Of a stretch of DNA of 64,000 nt, positions 1 through 8,104 are shown piece after piece. This DNA comes from Clostridium sp. M62/1 (GTDB taxonomy: Bacteria; Bacillota; Clostridia; Lachnospirales; Lachnospiraceae): the NCBI RefSeq assembly GCF_020736365.1, contig NZ_CP085988.1, positions 348,501-412,500 on the forward strand. Reading direction: 5' to 3'. The notes beneath the pieces were generated by a model. That model had not been told where the DNA came from and did not search any database. It was given only the letters and a program-made list of their open reading frames with translations. The position numbers were made by a program, and so were the translations under genes. Positions within the stretch are counted from its first letter, which is position 1. Each line of letters opens with the position of its first letter.

Positions 1-1950
1 GACAATGCGGTTGTTGATGTCCACATTGGTCCGGTGGTTGAACACATTGAGGGAGCCGGTCACATAGATTTCCAGCGCCGTTGCGATGTACTGGGCTTCC
101 TTTTCGTCCTGACCCCGCAGGAGATTGTAAAGGTCCTCCAGAATGGGCATATTCTCCGGGCGGGGGTCATTGAGATAGTCCTGATAGACCAGCCGCACAC
201 AGCGGTCAATGATGGTTTTCTGCACCGGCTGCAAGCCCTCCTTGCCGCCCACGATCAGCTCGCACAGGGACAGGATGAAGTCGGACTTGAGGGACAGCGG
301 GCTGTCCTCGTCCGAATAGTCCAGGTTCAGGTCCATAGGGTTAATGTAGTTGGTGGAGGTGGGCGAAATCTTAATGACCTGCCCATGCAGGCGCTCCACC
401 AGGGGCGCGTACTCCGCCTCCGGGTCCAGAATCTCGATCTCATCGGAGGTGAGCAGGAAGCAGTTGGCGATCTCGCGCTTGGCGCTGAAGGACTTGCCGG
501 AACCGGGCGTACCGAGAATCAGGCCGTTGGGGTTCTTCAGCAGCTTGCGATCCACCATGATAAGGTTACTGGACAGGGCGTTGATGCCGTAGTACAGCGC
601 CTCCTTGCCGTTCTGGAATAATTCCTGGGTGGTAAACGGCACAAAGATAGCCGTGGAACTGGTGGTCAGCCCCCGCTGAATCTCCACCTGGTTAAGACCC
701 AGCGGCAGGCAGCTCATCAGCCCTTCTTCCTGCTGGAAGTCCAGTCGGGTCAGCTGGCAGTTATATTTCTGGGCGATGGAACCGGCCTGGAACACATTGT
801 TGTCTAGCTGGCGGGGGTTGTCCGCCGTGTTCAGCACCAGGAAGGTCACAAGGAACATACGCTCGTTGCGGCTCTGCAAATCCTGCAAGAGTTTTTTCGC
901 TTCGCTACCGTAGGTGGCAAGGTCACTGGGAATCAAATCCATATCGTACCCTGCTCGGACCGCCTTTTTCTGTTCCTCGATCTTGCTGCGGTCTAAATCG
1001 GTGATTTTCCTCTTGACCGTCTTGATGGCTTTCACCTGATCCACCGACTGGATATGCAGGCTGACAATGAGGGAGCTTTCCATATCCAGAAAGTCCGCCA
1101 GCATCCGGTCATTGAGTTCGGGGGCCAAAATCTGCAAAAAAGAAACAGCCCCGTATTTCTTAGCCATACGGAACTGTCTGCCGGTGCGGAACTCAAAGGA
1201 GCTGGGGGCGATAAAGTCCTTGGTGGACAGGCCGCTGGAGGGGAGCCAGCCCCACTCGAAACGGAACGGCAGCTGCTCGTCCATGTGGAAGATGCCATGC
1301 AGCTGGGCAAGCCGCGCTTTGCCGTCCAGGGTCTCCGCCGCCACGCCCAGCCGCTTAAAGTTGTTGAGAATGTCGGTCTCGATGCGCTCCAGACGGGGCT
1401 TGGCCGCCTTGATGCTGTCCGCGTCAATGCCGAAGGTGAGGTACTTGGTCTTAATGAGGCCGTTGTTGCCCCTTGCCAGCTGGTTTTGCAGCATGGTGGT
1501 GTACTCCATGCGGATGCTGTCAAAATCGTCCCTCTGGAGAGGGATGGAGACAGCGCGGGCAAAGGTTTCCTCCGACGCGGCCAGGTTCAAAAAAGACAGC
1601 TCAAATTTGATCGAGCTGTCAAAGTAGTTGAGGAAATCGCACCAGCCCTCAAAAATCGCCGTTTTATCTTCATTTTGCGAGAGCTGGTAGTTAATGTCCT
1701 GAAACTGGATGGTCTTGGTGTAGTGGCCGTCTGCCACCCGGCAGATACCGTCCGGCCACATCCGTTCATAGGGGATGCTGTCCTGAGCCGATTTTTCCTT
1801 TTTGTCTGTGCGACTGGCGCGGGCAATGGCGGCTTTAATCTGCTTCCTGTCGGCGCGGGACAGCTTTTTTCTGGTTTGGACCGGCTGCGCCGCTTTTTCA
1901 CCGTTTTTTCCGAACAGCCGGTGCAGCCAGTTTTTGATTGCCGTAAACAA
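1..1950 (-). CDS. VirB4-like conjugation ATPase (partial, 3' end outside window)
   Basis: Conserved ATPase that powers the mating-pair type IV secretion channel at the inner face of the membrane. The minus-strand frame is open from 1950 to base 1 (650 codons) and continues beyond the window. It reads FQDINYQL near the start, DMDLIPSDLATYGSEAKKLL in the middle and a Walker A motif GTPGSGKS near base 510, followed by EIEILDPEAEY, all typical of the VirB4/TraE family. The start is a TTG at 1950, chosen because AGGAGG lies 9 nt upstream (1962-1967) and no ATG fits. It overlaps the end of the PrgI gene by 53 bases in another frame, so the two are probably translationally coupled. Family assignment is firm; the TTG start is inferred. 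Confidence 0.93.
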   Translation of the reverse strand, partial: MFTAIKNWLHRLFGKNGEKAAQPVQTRKKLSRADRKQIKAAIARASRTDKKEKSAQDSIPYERMWPDGICRVADGHYTKTIQFQDINYQLSQNEDKTAIFEGWCDFLNYFDSSIKFELSFLNLAASEETFARAVSIPLQRDDFDSIRMEYTTMLQNQLARGNNGLIKTKYLTFGIDADSIKAAKPRLERIETDILNNFKRLGVAAETLDGKARLAQLHGIFHMDEQLPFRFEWGWLPSSGLSTKDFIAPSSFEFRTGRQFRMAKKYGAVSFLQILAPELNDRMLADFLDMESSLIVSLHIQSVDQVKAIKTVKRKITDLDRSKIEEQKKAVRAGYDMDLIPSDLATYGSEAKKLLQDLQSRNERMFLVTFLVLNTADNPRQLDNNVFQAGSIAQKYNCQLTRLDFQQEEGLMSCLPLGLNQVEIQRGLTTSSTAIFVPFTTQELFQNGKEALYYGINALSSNLIMVDRKLLKNPNGLILGTPGSGKSFSAKREIANCFLLTSDEIEILDPEAEYAPLVERLHGQVIKISPTSTNYINPMDLNLDYSDEDSPLSLKSDFILSLCELIVGGKEGLQPVQKTIIDRCVRLVYQDYLNDPRPENMPILEDLYNLLRGQDEKEAQYIATALEIYVTGSLNVFNHRTNVDINNRIV

Positions 1951-2302
1951 TGTGTGACACCTCCTCGTCGAGATTTGCCTGCCGTTCCAGAACGGCATAG
2001 AAGTTATTGGTGCGGTAGGGGCGTTCTTTCGGGCGGATCACCGTCACCCGGATGATATTGCCCAGAACCTTTTCCAGCGGCTGTCCGTGCTTTTCGTACA
2101 TGGCCAGCAGGAAGAAGGGCAGCATGACAAACATCATGCACATGACCGCCGTGCTGGTCCCTGCCGGTCCTTTGAGCAAAAAGAACAGCGGCACACCCAC
2201 AAGCGCACCGCAGCCGAAGCAGACCAGCTGCCTTTTGGTCAGGTTGAATGCGACCTTGGTTTTGACTTTGGTTAAGTCTTTGGGTACGGGTACATAAGCC
2301 AA
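1898..2302 (-). CDS. PrgI family conjugation membrane protein
   Basis: Protein of 134 residues that begins MAYVPVPKDLTKVKTKVAF, the usual opening of PrgI-family proteins in ICEs of Firmicutes. Two hydrophobic segments at about residues 28-45 and 50-68 anchor it in the membrane. In these elements PrgI always precedes virB4 and is thought to be the VirB3-like partner of the VirB4 ATPase in the transfer channel. The last 53 bases overlap virB4. A good Shine-Dalgarno (GGAGG) precedes the ATG. Family membership is clear; the exact role in the channel is inferred from position. Confidence 0.88.
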   Translation of the reverse strand: MAYVPVPKDLTKVKTKVAFNLTKRQLVCFGCGALVGVPLFFLLKGPAGTSTAVMCMMFVMLPFFLLAMYEKHGQPLEKVLGNIIRVTVIRPKERPYRTNNFYAVLERQANLDEEVSHIVYGNQKLAAPAVRKKR

Positions 2303-2316
2303 TGTAACGACCTCCT

Positions 2317-2853
2317 TTACGGGAATGAAACGGAGCTGTCCACCTCGTTGCCCCAGACATCCCAGCCGGGGGTGGCCTGTCTGGCAAACAGCTCGATACG
2401 GGGTACGTCTCCTGCCAGCGCGACGATTTTATCCCGGACAATATCCGGTTTCTTGCTGTGCTGCTCCACAGGAGAAAAAATCAGTTGATGAATGCCTGCG
2501 TTTTGCCGTTTCGGTTTTCCTTTTACCGCCAGCAGGCAGATTTCCGCATTGCTTCTGGTCCACCAGCCCAGCCCGAAAAAGAACCCTTTGCCGGACTTAT
2601 TCTGCTTGACCCAGACAAACGCCACGGTCTTGTAGGTAAATCCCCATGCGTCTATGAGTTTTAACGCCTCCGGCAGCTTCGGGAAGGTACACCAGAGGAA
2701 CAGTGCGCAGTTTTTGTCCGCCAGTTCGGATACCGGCAGGCGGTACAGTTCTTCGTCCGGCATGGTCGGGTAATGATTCTGCGCCGCGCCCTGCACCTTT
2801 CCGCTGCGGTAAGCCCACGGAGGATCGGCATAAACAATCTGATATTTTTTCAT
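2317..2853 (-). CDS. MT-A70 family DNA N6-adenine methyltransferase
   Basis: Protein of 178 residues with the catalytic motif DPPW at residues 10-13 (context VYADPPWAY) and a downstream VKQNKSGKGFFFGLGWWTR region. This is the MT-A70 branch of SAM-dependent N6-adenine methyltransferases. It is a stand-alone enzyme with no restriction endonuclease next to it. It sits inside the transfer operon between the TrbL-like gene (11 nt upstream) and PrgI (14 nt downstream), so it is probably made with the transfer machinery. A plausible role is to protect or mark element DNA in transfer; this is inference. The sequence specificity cannot be read from the protein. Confidence 0.9.
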   Translation of the reverse strand: MKKYQIVYADPPWAYRSGKVQGAAQNHYPTMPDEELYRLPVSELADKNCALFLWCTFPKLPEALKLIDAWGFTYKTVAFVWVKQNKSGKGFFFGLGWWTRSNAEICLLAVKGKPKRQNAGIHQLIFSPVEQHSKKPDIVRDKIVALAGDVPRIELFARQATPGWDVWGNEVDSSVSFP

Positions 2854-2863
2854 GCCGTCCTCC

Positions 2864-3733
2864 TTAATGAGCCTGAAAAATTGACTTGGCGAGGCTTCCG
2901 GTCTTAAAGAGGGTGAAGCACAGCAGCACCGTGTAGCCCACGCAGGTCCAGATGGCCATGATCACATCTTCTTCGGTGGCGATATTCTGCACCAGTACGG
3001 CATAAATCGCCACACAGACGATGATGAGAAACGCCTGAAAGCCTAGGGCGAACAGGGAGCGCAGGTAGTTCTGGCCCATGCCGCCCCATTCCTTGCCCAT
3101 CATGGCGGCCATGGGGATGGGGGCTACGGAGGTCACAAGGTAAATCTCGATCATACGGCCATAAATGACGATAAAAATACAGATATACATGGCCCACATG
3201 GTCACGCCGATAAACATACTCTGCACCCACAGGCCGATCAGCGGTCCCAGGTCCATCTCCATCAGCCGGGATTCCATATCGCCCATGATGGCGGAAATAT
3301 CAATGGAAGCGTCCGAACCGATAATGCCGGACGCCTGGGCTACCACGCTCTGGGTCATGTCGAACACGCCCATGACGATATTCCAGGTATTGGTGACAAT
3401 GAGGATGGCGGCGGCGCTTTTGAACACCCATTTGAAGATCATCCAGGTGTCCACATCATGCAGGTTATTCTTGTCGGCAATCATCTGGATCAGTTCAATG
3501 GTCATCACCGCCGCCAGAAGCACCCCCGCAATGGGGACCATGATGTTTTCCGAAAGAGTCTGGATCATGTTGAACACATCCGGGTTCCAGCCCTGGGGCG
3601 TCTGCCCGATCTGTACCGACACATCCGCCACCTGCCGGTTGACCGAATCGAACATCCCGGACAGGTTGCCCATAATGCCGCCCACCAGCATTTCCTTGAG
3701 CCAGTTGGTCAGGGCGTCCAGTAAGAAATCCAT
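2864..3733 (-). CDS. TrbL/VirB6-like polytopic conjugation protein
   Basis: Membrane protein of 289 residues with about six hydrophobic stretches (roughly residues 65-85, 98-120, 165-190, 195-215, 230-255, 262-280). It starts MDFLLDALTNWLKEMLVGG, typical of the TrbL/VirB6-like proteins that follow Maff2 in Tn1549-type ICEs. It should form part of the inner-membrane channel for DNA transfer. The ATG has TTTCCGCC-side spacing with an AAAGGAGG ribosome site just upstream. It precedes the MT-A70 gene by 10 nt, indicating one operon. In the intact ICE the gene would be co-transcribed with Maff2; here that link is broken by the 26.8 kb insertion. Confidence 0.85.
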   Translation of the reverse strand: MDFLLDALTNWLKEMLVGGIMGNLSGMFDSVNRQVADVSVQIGQTPQGWNPDVFNMIQTLSENIMVPIAGVLLAAVMTIELIQMIADKNNLHDVDTWMIFKWVFKSAAAILIVTNTWNIVMGVFDMTQSVVAQASGIIGSDASIDISAIMGDMESRLMEMDLGPLIGLWVQSMFIGVTMWAMYICIFIVIYGRMIEIYLVTSVAPIPMAAMMGKEWGGMGQNYLRSLFALGFQAFLIIVCVAIYAVLVQNIATEEDVIMAIWTCVGYTVLLCFTLFKTGSLAKSIFQAH

Positions 3734-3752
3734 GCAGTTTTACCTCCTTTCC

Positions 3753-3780
3753 GCCCCTCCCGCATGGAAACGGGAGGGGC
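3753..3780 (-). other. Strong hairpin just upstream of the trbL-like gene
   Basis: Perfect 10-bp inverted repeat (gcccctcccg / cgggaggggc) with an 8-nt loop between the Maff2 stop and the TrbL-like ribosome site. There is no U-run after it on the minus strand, so it is more likely an mRNA stability or processing hairpin than a terminator. Confidence 0.5.
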
Positions 3781-3799
3781 AGGGATTTCCGGTGGACGG

Positions 3800-3887
3800 T
3801 TAGACGCTGAACAGCCCGGAGAGCAGCGGTACAAGGACCATGCCCACGATAGCAACGCCAGCGCCCGCCATCAGCTGTTTTATCCCC
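3800..3887 (-). pseudogene. Maff2 family protein, C-terminal fragment (split by insertion)
   Basis: The minus strand reads GIKQLMAGAGVAIVGMVLV then PLLSGLFSV and a TAA at 3800. This is the second transmembrane half of the small Maff2 protein that sits before the TrbL-like gene in Tn1549-type ICEs. No start codon precedes it. The matching N-terminal half is at 30,693-30,833. Homology to Maff2 ends at about 3887, where the sequence turns into the end of element A. Joining the halves after NA and before QG/GIKQ would give a normal protein of about 72 residues. Confidence 0.85.
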
Positions 3888-3976
3888 AATTAGGTGTAAA
3901 ACTCTGCTCGATGGCGGGCGGCGGCGTACAAAAAATCTATATGGTGTTTTTAAGAGAACCGTCCCGGCGGGACAGG

Positions 3977-5647
3977 TCAGGCAGTGACCTGTTCCACCTC
4001 CGGGATGGGTTTGAGATTAAAATGAATTTCGATAGAAATGTGTCTTGTTTTATCTTCGTCAATGCGCTCATGCACGACGATTTCTTTGATTAAGCGGTTG
4101 AGGGTGGCTGCGTCCAACTCTGTGATGTTGGCATATTCCTGAATGGCTTCCACCCATTGTTTTGCGTCATTGGCAAGCTGGACTTCATCGGACAGCCGCT
4201 TTCTGCCCTCGGACACTTTTGTTTTAAGTTCCGTCTGCTCGGTCTGTGTCTTTTCCAGCATGGTGTTGAAGTTCTGCTCACTGATACGCCCTGCAATCAT
4301 ATCTTCATAAAGCCGCATTACCATTTTGTCCAGAACCTCAATCCGTTCCTCGTCCCTTGTAAGGGAGCGTTCCATTGCTTCCCGCTGTTCCCGCTGCTCG
4401 GCTTCACAGGTATTGGTCAGGCGGTCAGCAACCGCTTTCCCGTCCATCAGGGCAGCTCTGGCACATTCCCGGATTTTCCGCAGCACATGACTGTAAAGGG
4501 TGTCATAATCAATCCGGTGCTGGGTGCAGTGGTTCTTTCCAAAGGCATTGTAGGTCTTGCAGGAGTAAATCTGCTGGGGATGTTTTGCGTTTGTGTAGCG
4601 TACCGTCAGAGACTTCCCACACTCGCCGCATTTTATCAGTCCGGCAAACAGGCTGATTTCATTGGTCTGCCCCGGACGCTGGCGGGATTTCAGCTTGTTC
4701 TGCACAATGTCAAAGCTCATGCGGTCAATCAGCGGTTCATGCTGTCCTTCCACTACAATCCAGTCCTCCGGCTTCTTTTCCCCAATCGTGCCGATTTTGA
4801 AACGGTAGTCCTTTTTCTGGGAAGCAATCGCCCCAGTGTAAACGGGATTCATCAAAAGGTCTTTGATAACGGAAAAGTCCCACATATACCGCCCGTTTTC
4901 CGGGTCTTTCTTTTCCCATTTGGTGCGGGTATTGCGAAGCCCCCGTTCCCGGTTCCACCATGTGGGGCAGGGGATTTTTTCTTCCTCCAGCCGTCTGCGG
5001 ATATAGTTCGGACCATGACCGTTTAGGGCATATCCGAAAATCAGCCGCACAATCGGGGCGGTTTCCTCGTCAATGAGCAGATGGTTTTTGTCCTCCGGGT
5101 CTTTCCGATACCCAAACGGGGCAAGACACCCGGTAAACTGTCCTTTCTGCGCTTTCAGAAGATAAGAGGAATGGACTTTCTTGGAAATATCCTTGCTGTA
5201 CATCTCGTTCAGGATATTCTTGAACGGGGCGATGTCGTTGTTATCCCGCAGGGTGTCGATACCGTCATTCATGGCGATATAGCGGACACCGTTTCTTGGG
5301 AAAAAGTCCTCAATCAAATGCCCTGTTTGCAAATAGTTACGCCCCAGTCGGCTGAGGTCTTTCGTGATGACAAGGTTGATTTGCCTGCGCTCAATGGCTC
5401 TCAACATTCTCTGTAAATCAGGACGCTCCATATTAAGACCTGTGAAGCCATCGTCCTGATAGACTGCCACAACCTCCCATCCCTGCTTTTCGCAGTATTT
5501 TTCCAGCATATCACGCTGGTTTGCGATACTGGCACTTTCGCCTTGCAGGTCATCGTCCTTTGACAGCCTGCAATAGACCGCCGCACGATAGCCCCCGGCA
5601 AGTGCTGAACCGATTGTTCTGTATTCCATTTCGTTCATCATAGCCAT
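3977..5647 (-). CDS. Large serine recombinase of element A (TnpX-like)
   Basis: Site-specific recombinase of 556 residues that should integrate and excise element A. The N-terminal resolvase domain has the catalytic serine in YCRLSKDD (Ser29) and the motif TKDLSRLGRNY. Next come the recombinase domain (about 190-300), a zinc ribbon beginning CGECGKSL (about 345-390), a coiled-coil stretch (about 420-490) and a C-terminal DUF4368-like end. Its stop lies 90 bp from the Maff2 junction. Its ATG directly follows the stop of the 65-residue gene, so translation is probably coupled. It is clearly different in sequence from the other two serine recombinases here, which fits a different target site. 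Confidence 0.94.
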   Translation of the reverse strand: MAMMNEMEYRTIGSALAGGYRAAVYCRLSKDDDLQGESASIANQRDMLEKYCEKQGWEVVAVYQDDGFTGLNMERPDLQRMLRAIERRQINLVITKDLSRLGRNYLQTGHLIEDFFPRNGVRYIAMNDGIDTLRDNNDIAPFKNILNEMYSKDISKKVHSSYLLKAQKGQFTGCLAPFGYRKDPEDKNHLLIDEETAPIVRLIFGYALNGHGPNYIRRRLEEEKIPCPTWWNRERGLRNTRTKWEKKDPENGRYMWDFSVIKDLLMNPVYTGAIASQKKDYRFKIGTIGEKKPEDWIVVEGQHEPLIDRMSFDIVQNKLKSRQRPGQTNEISLFAGLIKCGECGKSLTVRYTNAKHPQQIYSCKTYNAFGKNHCTQHRIDYDTLYSHVLRKIRECARAALMDGKAVADRLTNTCEAEQREQREAMERSLTRDEERIEVLDKMVMRLYEDMIAGRISEQNFNTMLEKTQTEQTELKTKVSEGRKRLSDEVQLANDAKQWVEAIQEYANITELDAATLNRLIKEIVVHERIDEDKTRHISIEIHFNLKPIPEVEQVTA

Positions 5648-5845
5648 TTACCCACACAATCCAGACGGTATCTGGCTCTGTTGAACCTCATCTTCATTAT
5701 ACTTCAAATCTTTCTTTTTAGCAAGATATTCTTTTGTATTTGTTTTGCCGTATTTCTGGGAAATCAGGCTGACGAACACATCGGTGGCGTCCAGTTCCCC
5801 GTCAAATACGGTTGTCACTTCAATCTTGGTCTTATTTTTCGCCAT
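5648..5845 (-). CDS. Small conserved mobile-element protein upstream of recombinase
   Basis: Protein of 65 residues, charged, starting MAKNKTKIEVTTVFDGELDA. It is abutted to the recombinase start (TAA immediately followed by ATG). A small protein with a similar TKI-VV motif lies just upstream of element B's recombinase as well, at about 11,715-11,924, so a recombination accessory role (for example directionality factor) is possible but not shown. I do not recognise a named domain. The start is supported by a GGATAAC-type ribosome site. Confidence 0.6.
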   Translation of the reverse strand: MAKNKTKIEVTTVFDGELDATDVFVSLISQKYGKTNTKEYLAKKKDLKYNEDEVQQSQIPSGLCG

Positions 5846-5890
5846 AGGCAGTTATCCTCCATACATGAAAATAGCCAGACAGAGAACGGT

Positions 5891-6081
5891 CGGCAACGAA
5901 GTCCGGCAACGGGCTTCAAAAGACCTTGCAAACAATCTCAATCTGGCGTTGATTACTATTTATACTTTTCTTTTATTTTTCTGTTGTTTTGGTTGTCAGA
6001 GAGGGAAAAAGCCCGGAAATAAGGGATTTTCCCCGGCAACCGGCTCGGCAACGGGATAGCAACGAAGTCGGCAACGGGCTG
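5891..6081. repeat. GTTGC iteron-like repeats between the small gene and VapE
   Basis: The 240-bp gap between genes carries repeated cggcaacg units (minus strand CGTTGCCG). One pair, cggcaacgaagtccggcaacgggct, starts near 5891; a group of at least four is at about 6032-6081, including gcaacgaagtcggcaacggg. The two groups share a near-identical 20-bp stretch. The position beside a primase and a VapE-type ATPase suggests a replication origin with iterons; this is inference. Confidence 0.45.
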
Positions 6082-6087
6082 TCATTT

Positions 6088-7482
6088 TCAGAATGGAAGC
6101 TCCATCTGCTCTGTGACCTCCACAAAACCGTCCATAGATTTTTCGGGCGGGTTGTCGGTGTCCGTTGCCGGGATTTCACGCTCCCAGCCCTTTTGTCTGC
6201 CGTATTCCGCAAACATCCTCGGATTGGAAAAGTAGTTCCACCCGGTAATGCACTGGTTCATTATCTCGTTGATTTCCCGGATTTCCCATTGCTTCGGCTC
6301 ATCAAAGGTGTGGTTTAAGGCTTCCTTGTAGAGCTGCTTGGAGCAGACCGTTTCCCCGGTGTACTTATCAAGGTAAGCCTGTATCATCCCGGCTTTGGTG
6401 TCCTCCGGCATAAAATCCCGCTGGTGTTCTTTGAGATACCGCTGCATGGCTGGGCTGAATGACAGCTTGAACATGCCGCTTCGGTAAATCTCCATTGCTT
6501 CCGCCCACATCTGGCTGATATAGGCTCTGGAAGCGGCTTCGTCCTCCAAAATGTGAACCTCGGCTTGCTCCGGGTACACCATGACCGGGATAAATCGGCG
6601 GTTGCCGGAACGGTCAAGGGGGAGAAAGTCAAGGGCGTTGGAAGTGCCGCCGAACACGCATTGACGGGGGCGGTCTGCCGGGTGAGTTTCATAGGGAATT
6701 TTGTAAACCTCTTTCTGGCGGCTTAGAAAGGACTTGATTTCCTCAATGCTCTTGGCATTGGCGGTTGCCATCATTTCCGACATTTCAATTATCCAGTGAC
6801 CTTGCAGCTTGCGGTACACGTTATCATCGTCCAGCTTCCGCAAATCATCGGAAAACCACTCGTCCCGGACTGCCAGCAGCCGGAAGAAGGTGGATTTGCC
6901 AGCCCCCTGACCGCCTACCAGACACAGCATGATTTCAAACTTGCTTCCGGGCTTAAATGCCCTTGTAATCGCCCCCAGCATGAACAGCTTCAAGGCTTCA
7001 TAGGTGTAATCGTCCACATCAGCTCCCAGAAAGTGCCGCAGACAGAAGCGGATGCGCTCAGTCCCGTCCCATGCAAGGCTGTTCAGAAAATCCCGGATGG
7101 GGTGGTACTTATTCTCATTCGCCACAATCCCGATGGCGGTTTCAATCTTTTTCTCACTGGTAAGCCCGTAGGTTTCCTCCAGATAGAGAAGCAGATACTT
7201 CATGTCCGTATCGGTCAGGGCTGTGCTTTCTCTGTGAAAACCGATGGGCTTTATGATGTCCTTGCGGTCGGTCAGGATGTTGTAGGCGATTGCCCCGGCA
7301 AGCACAGGGTCACGCTGGAATACGGTCAGGCAGTTCCGTATGCTCTGGCGGACGCCGCCTTTCTCGGTGGTTTCCAGAGTTGCCTTTACTTCCTCAACGC
7401 TCTGGGGCGGCTGCATGGCGTTCATGGTGTTTTTTAGTTCTTGCTGCGTCTGCGGCTGCAAGCTCTGCCATTCGCTGTTCAA
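6088..7482 (-). CDS. VapE family (virulence-associated E) helicase/primase-associated ATPase
   Basis: Protein of 464 residues. It contains a P-loop GGQGAGKST (about residue 190) after LCLV, followed by WIIEMSEM and the VapE-type FGGTSN and RFIPV motifs. VapE-domain proteins are superfamily 3-like ATPases found with primases in phages and mobile elements, where they drive local DNA replication. The gene overlaps the upstream CHC2 primase gene by 89 bases in another frame, so the two are coupled and should work as a primase-helicase pair for element A. The length is normal for the family and no lesion is seen. Confidence 0.9.
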   Translation of the reverse strand: MNSEWQSLQPQTQQELKNTMNAMQPPQSVEEVKATLETTEKGGVRQSIRNCLTVFQRDPVLAGAIAYNILTDRKDIIKPIGFHRESTALTDTDMKYLLLYLEETYGLTSEKKIETAIGIVANENKYHPIRDFLNSLAWDGTERIRFCLRHFLGADVDDYTYEALKLFMLGAITRAFKPGSKFEIMLCLVGGQGAGKSTFFRLLAVRDEWFSDDLRKLDDDNVYRKLQGHWIIEMSEMMATANAKSIEEIKSFLSRQKEVYKIPYETHPADRPRQCVFGGTSNALDFLPLDRSGNRRFIPVMVYPEQAEVHILEDEAASRAYISQMWAEAMEIYRSGMFKLSFSPAMQRYLKEHQRDFMPEDTKAGMIQAYLDKYTGETVCSKQLYKEALNHTFDEPKQWEIREINEIMNQCITGWNYFSNPRMFAEYGRQKGWEREIPATDTDNPPEKSMDGFVEVTEQMELPF

Positions 7483-8038
7483 GCTGTATCACATCCTTTC
7501 CGTAGTCCATAATCAAAACCGCTTTTTCCTCTGTCTCCCCGAACAGCAGCACATCCAGCAGATATTCCACATGGGCTTGCTTCTGCAAGGCTTCCACGAA
7601 CCGGGGATGAAACGCTTCCTCCGGGGAGTGCGGGGCATAGTCGGTTTTCCATACCCGTAAGAGGTGTAGATAATCGGCAAGGACACGGAAGCAATGTGCC
7701 TTTGCTTCCCGGAACTGTTCTTCCGGGGATTTCTGCCGGGGCTTGGGCTTCCTTGCCCTGCCCGGTGGCTTCCAGTCCTCATAGGCAAGCCCGAAGTCAC
7801 TCGCCAACTGTGCGGCGGCTTCCTTTTTCCCCAGCCCGTACAGGGCAGCTACAAAATCAATCACATCCCCATCTGCACCACATCCGAAGCAGTGGAAACG
7901 CTTGTCCAGCTTCATGCTGGGGGTCTTATCGTTGTGGAACGGGCAGCAAGCCATCCCGTTTCTGTTTACCCGGATTCCGTAATGCTCCGCAGCCTGTCTT
8001 GTCGTAACGGACTGCTTCACAGCTTCAAATACATTCAA
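7394..8038 (-). CDS. CHC2 zinc-finger DNA primase-like protein
   Basis: Protein of 214 residues starting (TTG)NVFEAVKQSVTTRQAAEHYG. The zinc finger is visible as CCPFHNDKTPS followed by FHCFGCGADGD, the CHC2 DNA-binding module of DnaG-type primases. There is no TOPRIM catalytic domain, so it is a short, mobile-element type that probably works with the adjacent VapE protein. I chose the TTG at 8038 because AAGGAGG lies 7 nt upstream; an ATG at 8083 has no ribosome site. It shares 89 bases with the VapE gene. Confidence 0.88.
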   Translation of the reverse strand: MNVFEAVKQSVTTRQAAEHYGIRVNRNGMACCPFHNDKTPSMKLDKRFHCFGCGADGDVIDFVAALYGLGKKEAAAQLASDFGLAYEDWKPPGRARKPKPRQKSPEEQFREAKAHCFRVLADYLHLLRVWKTDYAPHSPEEAFHPRFVEALQKQAHVEYLLDVLLFGETEEKAVLIMDYGKDVIQLEQRMAELAAADAARTKKHHERHAAAPER

Positions 8039-8064
8039 ATCAATTCCTCCTTGTAAAAAAGAAA

Positions 8065-8103
8065 AGGCACTTATCATTCTCAATCTGAAAATGGCAAGTG
8101 CCT
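8065..8103 (-). terminator. Rho-independent terminator between mobA and the primase gene
   Basis: Stem aggcactt / aagtgcct followed on the minus strand by a T-rich run (complement of aaaaaagaaaa at 8055-8064). It would end the mobA transcript before the primase ribosome site. Confidence 0.7.
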
Positions 8104-8104
8104 G

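Noticed and set aside
1054..2055. Long plus-strand open frame
   Set aside because: It is antisense to virB4 and PrgI, has no ribosome site, and the minus-strand frame has clear ATPase motifs.
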